From the NCBI GenBank assembly GCA_005877345.1, contig VBPR01000070.1, positions 1-12,025 on the forward strand: a stretch of 12,025 bases of DNA, in the 5' to 3' direction. Below are positions 6,764 through 12,025 of this stretch, piece after piece. The position numbers and the translations under genes were made by a program. The notes under the pieces were generated by a model, which was not told where the DNA came from, searched no databases, and saw nothing but the letters and a program-made list of their open reading frames with translations. Within the stretch, counting starts at the first letter, position 1; each line of letters begins with the position of its first letter. This DNA is from Nitrososphaerota archaeon. GTDB lineage: Archaea > Thermoproteota > Nitrososphaeria > Nitrososphaerales > Nitrososphaeraceae.

Positions 6764-7012
6764 ATGAATTCGAAAGTAGATCAGTTGGAAAATCAACCAG
6801 ATCTAGTGGATGAATTGACGGATTTTTTCAAGAACCTCAGAAAGCGTAAACAAATGGATAAAGAGATTACAATGCATGAAAACATAAATAAATTTACGAC
6901 CAATACAGACATCATAGAATCAGACAACAGGCTTCGCGAAAAAATCATTATCGAAATAGATCTAAATCAAAGAACAACCGTATTTAGTAATGACCTTTCT
7001 ATGTGGATTTGA
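6764..7012 (+). CDS. Small hypothetical acidic/basic helical protein (82 aa)
   Basis: I do not recognise this protein. It starts at ATG 6764, with AT-rich TATA-like sequence (6731-6743) about 27 nt upstream, and ends in TGA. The sequence is highly charged. The first half (DQLENQPDLVDELTDFFKNLRKRKQMDKEI) looks helical, with a basic RKRK cluster near residues 26-29, and the second half ends in an IIIEIDLNQRTTVF stretch that could be a strand pair. There is no Cys, signal peptide or membrane segment. It stands alone between the uracil-DNA glycosylase and the XPB-like helicase. Coding status is supported only by length, the start context and a T-run terminator downstream. Confidence 0.5.
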   Translation: MNSKVDQLENQPDLVDELTDFFKNLRKRKQMDKEITMHENINKFTTNTDIIESDNRLREKIIIEIDLNQRTTVFSNDLSMWI

Positions 7013-7061
7013 GTACAGAATAATTGATGAACTAGCCTGTACGAAGCTCCTTGATTTTTTT
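7013..7061 (+). terminator. Possible terminator after the small hypothetical gene
   Basis: GTACAG (7013-7018) and CTGTAC (7037-7042) form a 6-bp inverted repeat with an 18-nt loop, followed by a seven-base T-run at 7055-7061. Archaeal termination depends mostly on T-runs, so the T-run is the stronger part of the evidence. Between 7062 and 7157 I see nothing else. Confidence 0.4.
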
Positions 7062-7157
7062 ACAAAAATTGAATTATTTTATAGTAAACACGTAGCATAT
7101 CCGTAGGCAAGTATCTCGATACATAAAGCAGTAAATTTTCTATGATTATCTCATATG

Positions 7158-7167
7158 ATTTAAAAAT
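7158..7167 (+). promoter_or_regulatory. TATA-like box for the XPB-like helicase
   Basis: ATTTAAAAAT is centred about 29 nt upstream of the TTG start at 7192 and would give a leaderless mRNA. Confidence 0.4.
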
Positions 7168-7191
7168 GATTATCAACCAGAAAGTAACTAA

Positions 7192-8553
7192 TTGAGTTCT
7201 AGACCAGTTACACTTGAATACCAAAAAGGAACAATAGTGGTAAAGGGGCTTGATAGTTTGCCCTATACTAAGTTTGATTCAAAGACTAACTACTTGTATT
7301 CCTACGGTATAAACTATACAAAAATAACTCAATACCTTAATGAAAAGAATGTAAAATATGAGGACAAAGTTTTGGACTTATTACCTATTGGGGATCTTCC
7401 AAAATTAGCGGTAAAGCTGCGCGATTATCAACAAGAAGCAATTGAAAATTGGTGTTTAGAAAAAAGGGGATCAATAATACTGCCGACAGGAGCCGGCAAG
7501 ACCATAATAGGATTAAAAATTATTCAGATTGTAAATTCACCAACACTAATAATCGTACCTACGCTTGATCTTATCAAACAGTGGACAAAAATACTCTCAC
7601 AAAATTTCGATATTGAAATAGGAAATATAGGTGGAGGAACTGAAAATATTCAACCAATTACTGTGTCAACCTATGATTCTGCATATATTAAAGCGCAATC
7701 AATTGGAAACAAGTTTATGTTAATGGTATTTGATGAGGTACATCATTTACCAGCACCGTCATATAGATTAATTGCAGAAACATTTGTAGCACCATTCAGA
7801 CTTGGCTTGACTGCTACTATAGAACGTGAAGATCATTTGGAAGAAGATTTTCCATATTTAGTTGGAAAATCTACCTTTCAAATCACGGCAAAAGAGCTAT
7901 CCAAAAGTAATTATCTTGCAAAGTATACTATTGAAAGAAAAAAGACGTTCATGTCAGTGGAAGAATATAGTAAATATAAAGAAAATATGGCAATATATCA
8001 CGCATGTTTAAAAAAGATTGGACTAAAAATGAATTCTCATAACGCATTTAATAGATTGATCATGATCTCATCAAAAAATATTATGGCCAGACGTGCCTTA
8101 ATGGCAAGGAACAAAGCAATTGATATAGCGCTCAATAGCAAATCTAAAATGAATGAAATTAGAAGGATATTAGTTGAAAACAAAGATATCAAGACAATAA
8201 TATTTACACAACATAACAAGCTTGTATTTGAAATATCCAATGATTTTCTTATTCCATTTATTACACACAAGTCATCTAAAGAGGAAAGGGAGGACGTCCT
8301 TACTGGTTTCAAGGATGGTAGATATAAAGCAATTGTTACCTCAAAAGTATTGGATGAAGGGATAGATGTTCCTGATGCCCAACTGGGAGTACTTGTTAGT
8401 GGAACCGGTAGTAGTAGGGAGTTTATCCAAAGGTTGGGAAGATTACTGAGGCCAAAAAATGATAATAAACAAGCAATATTGATTGAAATCGTTTCCAGTG
8501 GTACTTCCGAAACTTTAACCAGTGAGAGAAGACATAGGAATATAATGAAATAG
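7192..8553 (+). CDS. XPB/Rad25-like superfamily 2 DNA helicase
   Basis: An ATP-dependent 3'-5' DNA helicase/translocase of the archaeal XPB family, 453 residues. Motifs in order: an N-terminal damage-recognition-like region with VTLEYQKGTIVVKGL; LRDYQQEAIENW (Q-motif-like, about 77-88); Walker A LPTGAGKT with K103; VPTLDLIKQW; DEVHH (181-185), matching the DEVH box of XPB; LGLTATIERED with the XPB-specific RED motif (R212-E213-D214); a charged, helical, thumb-like insertion (about 235-300); IIFTQHNKL; SKVLDEGIDVPDA; and QRLGRLLRPK (Q413-R417). RED and the thumb separate it from generic type III restriction-like helicases. The start is TTG, supported by the TATA-like box 29 nt upstream; no ATG fits the conserved N-terminus. 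In other archaea the nuclease Bax1 is encoded beside XPB, but no Bax1-like gene lies here. Likely roles are nucleotide excision repair or transcription-coupled remodelling, by family. Confidence 0.93.
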   Translation: MSSRPVTLEYQKGTIVVKGLDSLPYTKFDSKTNYLYSYGINYTKITQYLNEKNVKYEDKVLDLLPIGDLPKLAVKLRDYQQEAIENWCLEKRGSIILPTGAGKTIIGLKIIQIVNSPTLIIVPTLDLIKQWTKILSQNFDIEIGNIGGGTENIQPITVSTYDSAYIKAQSIGNKFMLMVFDEVHHLPAPSYRLIAETFVAPFRLGLTATIEREDHLEEDFPYLVGKSTFQITAKELSKSNYLAKYTIERKKTFMSVEEYSKYKENMAIYHACLKKIGLKMNSHNAFNRLIMISSKNIMARRALMARNKAIDIALNSKSKMNEIRRILVENKDIKTIIFTQHNKLVFEISNDFLIPFITHKSSKEEREDVLTGFKDGRYKAIVTSKVLDEGIDVPDAQLGVLVSGTGSSREFIQRLGRLLRPKNDNKQAILIEIVSSGTSETLTSERRHRNIMK

Positions 8554-8566
8554 GTCTTCAGGATCC

Positions 8567-8580
8567 TTTTATTTTATTTT
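8567..8580 (+). terminator. T-rich terminator of the XPB-like gene
   Basis: TTTTATTTTATTTT begins 14 nt after the TAG stop at 8553. This is the poly-T type of archaeal terminator. It lies in the 83-nt gap between two convergent helicase genes, so it may also limit transcripts colliding there. Confidence 0.55.
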
Positions 8581-8636
8581 GTAAATTTGTTCTTTAGAAA
8601 TAGAACTTAACGCATATACTTTATTGCATCCTAATA

Positions 8637-9968
8637 TCAAGTGCTAAATGATGTTAATTTTAACTGATTGTTCCTGTCGGAAAAGTCAATAGTAGATTTT
8701 ATCATTCTAAGAGTACTGCTGTCTTTTGAATCTCTTATATAAATTACATATATCAACGCATAATTCTTCCTATGCGTTTTTCTGATGACTCTGCCAATTC
8801 TTTGTGCAACTTGATTAAAATTTGAACTATTTGAAATTATTATTGCAATTCTCACTTCAGGAATATCATATCCGATTTCAAGTGTATGTACAGATAACAA
8901 TGGATAGTATTCTTTCCCCCATTCTTCCAAAATTCTCTTTCTTTGATTAGATGGTATTTTATTATGGATAGATCTGGAGGCTATCCCATTTGATTCCAAT
9001 ATTTTTTCTAATTTTTTTATCGACTCAATTGTCTCACTAAAGATCATGATGGGTTCTGATGGATGCTTCTTTACTATATTTACGACAGACAACATTTTGT
9101 TTTGTGCCGAGCTAAGCAATTCTTTTCTTTTTCTAACATTTTCAAACCACAATTTTGCCAATTTTGCATTATAACCACCTTTGAAAAGCAAAATGGATAT
9201 TCTTTTTGGATCAAATACTCCAAGTTTCCGTGAAAGGGAAGAAATCTTTGTCGAAGTTTCATTATATATTTTTTTCTCAGATTCTGTGAAATTTACAGGT
9301 ACGGAAACAACCTGTGGTTTGGCCAATCTTCCATCTGTTACAGCATCTTTAATTAAATATTTCTTTACAGGAGGCAATGTCTTAATTATAGTATTATAAC
9401 GGGAATCATTCTCATTTATGGTAGCGGTTAAGCCTAATATCCCTTTAGTAGGATTTTCATTTATAATGTCAAATATTTTGCTAAATTCTTTGGCTGTTTC
9501 ACTCAGCAAATGAATTTCATCGAGAATTATCATATCAGAATCTCTAATCAAGTCTAAACGGCTTATGACACTCTGGTATGTGCTAATGGTAATTTCTCTT
9601 ATTTCCTTTTGTTCTCCAAAAAAGGTTCCAATGGAGTCCCTCGGCAATCCGTATCTAACAAGTCGATTTACGTTCTGGTCAATAAGTACAATTCTCGGTA
9701 CTATAAATAAAATTCTAAATTTTTGATTTGGTTTGACCCCTCTTGTGTCTTTAGAATAACACATGATGTCGTTGTTATACTTAATTTCAGCTAATCTTCT
9801 TGCACACTCAAATGCAATTTCAGTTTTTCCAGTTCCGGTACTATAAATTATTGAACCCCTAAAATTATTATTTAACCATGCATTGACTGCCTCCCTTTGG
9901 TCATCCTTGAGTTCAAATGGAAATTTGAGATTGAGGATGGCAATCAATATTTTAAATTCAACAATCAT
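8637..9968 (-). CDS. Second SF2 DEAD/DEAH-box helicase (XPB/type III Res-like)
   Basis: A 443-residue ATP-dependent nucleic-acid helicase or translocase. Motifs: LKDDQREAVNAW (20-31), STGTGKTE with Walker A K48, FIVPRIVLIDQN, TISTYQS, DEIH (150-153), GLTATINEND, IMIFSETIESI, SVHTLEIGYDIPEVRIAI and QRIGRVIRK (Q389-R393). The overall order matches XPB-like and ResIII-like SF2 enzymes. The XPB RED motif is replaced by NEND, and an extra charged segment (about residues 65-82, with CYSKDTRGVKPNQ) lies between motifs I and Ia. It is therefore probably a diverged XPB relative or a different ResIII-like clade, not a duplicate of its neighbour. No methylase or specificity subunit is nearby, so a restriction system is unlikely. 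The start is ATG at 9968; the promoter is unclear. It converges on the XPB-like gene with 83 nt between them. Confidence 0.9.
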   Translation of the reverse strand: MIVEFKILIAILNLKFPFELKDDQREAVNAWLNNNFRGSIIYSTGTGKTEIAFECARRLAEIKYNNDIMCYSKDTRGVKPNQKFRILFIVPRIVLIDQNVNRLVRYGLPRDSIGTFFGEQKEIREITISTYQSVISRLDLIRDSDMIILDEIHLLSETAKEFSKIFDIINENPTKGILGLTATINENDSRYNTIIKTLPPVKKYLIKDAVTDGRLAKPQVVSVPVNFTESEKKIYNETSTKISSLSRKLGVFDPKRISILLFKGGYNAKLAKLWFENVRKRKELLSSAQNKMLSVVNIVKKHPSEPIMIFSETIESIKKLEKILESNGIASRSIHNKIPSNQRKRILEEWGKEYYPLLSVHTLEIGYDIPEVRIAIIISNSSNFNQVAQRIGRVIRKTHRKNYALIYVIYIRDSKDSSTLRMIKSTIDFSDRNNQLKLTSFST

Positions 9969-10110
9969 CTACTAAATTCTTTACTACCTTGAGATTTGAT
10001 ATCCATCTGTCAACAAACAGGTATGAAATAGGATAATAGAATCAGTTGAGGTGACAACTTAATCTTGATTTTGGCAAATATTTTAGGTCTATCTATGCAA
10101 TCATGGAGAA

Positions 10111-10120
10111 CAAATATACC
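10111..10120 (+). promoter_or_regulatory. TATA-like box for the glutaredoxin-fold-like gene
   Basis: CAAATATACC lies about 24-28 nt before the GTG start at 10139 and predicts a leaderless mRNA. It overlaps the inverted repeat at 10116-10131. The rest of the divergent gap (9969-10110) shows no gene. Confidence 0.45.
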
Positions 10121-10131
10121 TAATCAGGTAT
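10116..10131. promoter_or_regulatory. Inverted repeat overlapping the promoter (possible operator)
   Basis: ATACCT (10116-10121) and AGGTAT (10126-10131) are perfect inverted arms around AATC. The repeat starts inside the TATA-like box and ends eight bases before the GTG start. That is the usual position for an archaeal repressor site that blocks TBP or RNA polymerase. Six-base arms can occur by chance, so this is tentative. Confidence 0.35.
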
Positions 10132-10138
10132 TAAAAAT

Positions 10139-10405
10139 GTGGCTGTTCGTAAACCTGTTTTGCTAATTGACGACACAGAGAATTCCAGACTGGCTATTGA
10201 AATTTTGGAAAGCAGCGATATAGAATTTGTTGAGCATCATATTACAAAATTTGAAGAAACCTGTTGTGCAGATCTGCCAACTACTACGGCACCGTCATTA
10301 TTTGCCCCTGAAGGCATATTCCGGGATCTTGACGGGATTAAAGAATATCTTTCTGTTGAAAAAAATAATTCTAGTGGTGAAACTAGCGAGAGTGCGTACT
10401 GGTAG
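10139..10405 (+). CDS. Small thioredoxin/glutaredoxin-fold-like protein with vicinal cysteines
   Basis: 88 residues. VLLIDDTENSRLAIEILESSDIEFVEHHI (about 7-35) has the beta-alpha-beta order of a glutaredoxin start, but the CxxC position after the first strand is occupied by DDTEN, so the usual redox site is absent. PTTTAPSLFAPEGIFRDLDGIKEYL (47-71) looks like the cis-Pro strand, the following hairpin and the C-terminal helix of the thioredoxin fold; P52 would be the cis-proline. Just before it are two adjacent cysteines, C42 and C43, which could bind a metal or form a vicinal disulfide. Residues after about 73 are polar and probably disordered. The GTG start is preferred over the out-of-frame ATG two bases earlier, and the TATA-like box supports it. 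The fold is inferred and the function unknown. Confidence 0.8.
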   Translation: MAVRKPVLLIDDTENSRLAIEILESSDIEFVEHHITKFEETCCADLPTTTAPSLFAPEGIFRDLDGIKEYLSVEKNNSSGETSESAYW

Positions 10406-10442
10406 TACGACTAAACAATGAATTACTTTAAATTGTGAAATC

Positions 10443-10482
10443 CTGATCAAGTTCCGGGTTTATCAGAAAATAGGAAAACCCG
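10443..10482 (+). other. Possible H-type RNA pseudoknot in the 3' region of the glutaredoxin-fold-like gene
   Basis: CTGAT (10443-10447) can pair with ATCAG (10462-10466), and CGGGTTT (10455-10461) with AAACCCG (10476-10482). The arms interleave with loops of 7, 0 and 9 nt, which is good geometry for two coaxially stacked stems of 5 and 7 bp. The 7-bp stem alone is also a valid simple hairpin. It starts 38 nt after the stop codon at 10405. There is no T-run after it, so it is not an obvious terminator. On the minus strand a TATA-like CTTATAAAG lies near 10539-10547, so an antisense small RNA is an alternative. The rest of 10406-10650 shows no gene. Confidence 0.35.
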
Positions 10483-10650
10483 AAGTATGTGAGATACCCA
10501 TTTGATATCTTTATTACACTGTTTGATTTTCCTTCCTTTATAAGTTTTTACTAATTTATTTCCATCTCTCACTGAAATAAAAGTAATGCGATGATATAAA
10601 ACTTAAAGTAATTTGTAAAAATGCAATATCCAGTCAATAAAAATTAAATA

Positions 10651-10660
10651 GCATATAATT
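10651..10660 (+). promoter_or_regulatory. TATA-like box for the discoidin-repeat protein
   Basis: GCATATAATT is centred about 29 nt upstream of the GTG at 10685, which favours that start in a leaderless transcript. Confidence 0.45.
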
Positions 10661-10684
10661 ATACCAATTTCCAATCAGGTAGCC

Positions 10685-12025
10685 GTGATTAATTTAACCA
10701 AATTTGCTTCATGCCGTCCATGGGGAGGTAATCAATTGGAGCTTTGTGTTTCTCTAATTATATTCCTGGTTCTTATTTCTACGAATACATTTGTTCAGTC
10801 TTCTCTCACCTTCGGACAAACTGATCCATTTATCTCGTCCAAAGCATGTTCAAAACTAACAGTCAATGGTATTACCGCCAGCGGAGCTGATGCTTTGCAT
10901 CCCCCTTCTCATGCCATTGATCAGAATATCAATACACGATGGTCTAACTTAGGTCTAGGATCATGGTTACAAATTGATTTGGGTCAAGAGAAGGCCGTCT
11001 GCAGTGTGGGTATTAATTGGCATCGGGGGAATGAGCGGACAAATTCATTTATAATATCTATATCTAAAGATGGTAAAACATTCACCAATGTTTACTCTGG
11101 AAAAAGTGATGGAGCCTCACTGACTGAACAGAATTATAATTTTCAACCCAATACAGGCAGATTCATTAAGGTTATTGTTAATGGGAACACTCAAAACACC
11201 TGGGTCAGTATAAGCGAATTAAAAATTTACGGTTACAAGACTTTGTCTGAATCTTGCGTTAAAAGTCCAATTTCAAAAGTGACCGCCAGTAGCAGTCAAG
11301 TTGGATTTCCACCTTCGAATGTGGTTGATAATAATCTCAATACTATCTGGTCTAATTATGGTGTAGGGTCATACATAGAGCTAGATTTAGGGACTAGTAA
11401 GAACATTTGCAGTGTAGATATTGCATGGTATAAGGGAAACCAACGTCAAAATAATTTCGTAATATCGACTTCGTTAGACGGGAAGTCATACAAAACCGTA
11501 CTGTCGACTAAAAGTAGTGGAAGCACCTTATCCTTTGAAACTTATGCATTTCCTGACAAACTAGCTCGATACATGAAGATTACCGTAAATGGTAACACGC
11601 TAAACAACTATGCAAGTTTATCGGAGATCAGAGTACAAGTATCTCCTTCCGATCAATCACAAAATCAATGTGTTGATGCCTCTGCTCAAAATGTTGAGAC
11701 TTCTGGTAGTCAGGCTGGATTTCCCGGTTCGAATCTTCTTGATGATAACCTTAATACGAGATGGTCTAATAACGGAGTAGGATCATGGATACAACTTGAT
11801 TTAGGAACAAGCAAGAATATTTGCAGCATTAATATTGCATGGTATAAAGGAAATGAACGTCAAAATAATTTTGTTATATCCGCGTCCAACGACGGATTAA
11901 AGTTTTCTAATGTATTGAGCACTAAGAGTAATGGTTCTACCCTGAATGCTGAAAAGTATAATATTGCTGATACTAACGCAAGATACCTACGGATAACAGT
12001 AAATGGAAATACTCAGAATAGTTAT
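10685..12025 (+). CDS. Secreted protein with tandem F5/8 type C (discoidin-like) domains, 3' end beyond the window
   Basis: The frame is open for 447 codons to the window edge. A basic/polar N-terminus precedes a hydrophobic segment (about residues 20-37, LCVSLIIFLVLISTNTF), a signal peptide or anchor, so the protein acts outside the cell. Three repeats follow, beginning at C55, C191 and C329, about 137 residues each; the third is cut by the window edge. Each has a leading Cys, a D-x-N-x-N-T-x-W-S-N pattern, GS-[WY]-[IL]-[QE]-[IL]-DLG, a second Cys in CS-x5-W, FxIS-xS-xDG, and (in the first two) a closing strand with SxSE[LI]. These are hallmarks of the F5/8C/CBM32 beta-sandwich, which usually binds carbohydrates or surface ligands. 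The two Cys per repeat probably form a disulfide. Repeats 2 and 3 are very alike even at DNA level. The start is GTG at 10685 by TATA spacing; TTG at 10736 has a good Shine-Dalgarno sequence and is the alternative. Confidence 0.9.
   Translation, partial: MINLTKFASCRPWGGNQLELCVSLIIFLVLISTNTFVQSSLTFGQTDPFISSKACSKLTVNGITASGADALHPPSHAIDQNINTRWSNLGLGSWLQIDLGQEKAVCSVGINWHRGNERTNSFIISISKDGKTFTNVYSGKSDGASLTEQNYNFQPNTGRFIKVIVNGNTQNTWVSISELKIYGYKTLSESCVKSPISKVTASSSQVGFPPSNVVDNNLNTIWSNYGVGSYIELDLGTSKNICSVDIAWYKGNQRQNNFVISTSLDGKSYKTVLSTKSSGSTLSFETYAFPDKLARYMKITVNGNTLNNYASLSEIRVQVSPSDQSQNQCVDASAQNVETSGSQAGFPGSNLLDDNLNTRWSNNGVGSWIQLDLGTSKNICSINIAWYKGNERQNNFVISASNDGLKFSNVLSTKSNGSTLNAEKYNIADTNARYLRITVNGNTQNSY
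10724..10738 (+). promoter_or_regulatory. Shine-Dalgarno sequence and alternative TTG start in the discoidin-repeat gene
   Basis: GGAGGT (10724-10729) lies six bases before an in-frame TTG (10736-10738). Starting there would give MELCVSLIIFLVLIS..., a more compact signal peptide than the GTG form. No comparable Shine-Dalgarno sequence precedes the other starts I examined. Confidence 0.4.

Noticed and set aside
8637..9968. Type I or III restriction system subunit
   Set aside because: ResIII-like motifs are present, but no methyltransferase, specificity subunit or nuclease domain is nearby.
10137..10139. ATG as a possible start near the glutaredoxin-fold-like gene
   Set aside because: It is out of frame with the recognisable protein; the GTG two bases later fits.
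1..12025. tRNA genes, CRISPR arrays, insertion sequences, attachment sites
   Set aside because: I saw no T-loop/acceptor pairs, no regularly spaced repeats, no transposase or integrase motifs and no long direct repeats other than those within the discoidin-domain gene.

Overview
The window is AT-rich archaeal DNA, most likely from a mesophilic ammonia-oxidising thaumarchaeon (Nitrososphaeria; a Nitrosocosmicus- or Nitrososphaera-like genome would fit). The evidence is a deoxyhypusine synthase, an archaeal STT3/AglB oligosaccharyltransferase, an XPB-type helicase with a RED motif, a family 4 Fe-S uracil-DNA glycosylase, and short intergenic regions. In those regions TATA-like boxes often sit about 26-32 nt upstream of the start codon, as in leaderless archaeal transcripts. 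The genus is inference.

Layout. 1-178 is intergenic with a strong hairpin. 179-1135 (+) is deoxyhypusine synthase. It converges on 1166-3925 (-), a 919-residue STT3/AglB oligosaccharyltransferase that carries a complete cyclophilin-type prolyl isomerase domain at its C-terminus. 4090-4143 (-) is a 17-codon lysine-rich mini-gene with a good promoter. 4203-4829 (-) is a UPF0173-like metallo-beta-lactamase-fold hydrolase that seems to lack its last metal-ligand segment. 4861-5256 (-) is a PIN-domain RNase. 5465-5899 (+) is an SRPBCC/START-like protein, and 5933-6505 (-) is a family 4 uracil-DNA glycosylase. 6764-7012 (+) is a small unrecognised protein. 7192-8553 (+) is an XPB-like helicase, which converges on a second SF2 helicase at 8637-9968 (-). 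10139-10405 (+) is a small thioredoxin/glutaredoxin-fold-like protein without CxxC, followed by a possible RNA pseudoknot. 10685 to the window end (+) is an incomplete secreted protein made of tandem F5/8 type C (discoidin-like) domains.

How the genes relate. No single pathway joins them. Three themes recur: cell-surface protein production (STT3-cyclophilin and the discoidin-repeat exoprotein), DNA repair and nucleic-acid remodelling (uracil-DNA glycosylase, two helicases, PIN nuclease), and translation-factor modification (deoxyhypusine synthase acting on aIF5A). Most genes appear to be single transcription units; only the PIN and metallo-hydrolase pair is close enough to be co-transcribed. 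Five of the six plus-strand genes start with TTG or GTG, while the minus-strand genes start with ATG.

The most interesting item is the fusion of an N-glycosylation enzyme to a protein-folding isomerase. Next come the tandem discoidin repeats, the lysine-rich mini-gene, the hydrolase with a missing ligand, and the pseudoknot-like element near 10443-10482. I see no tRNA, rRNA, CRISPR array, transposase or integrase.
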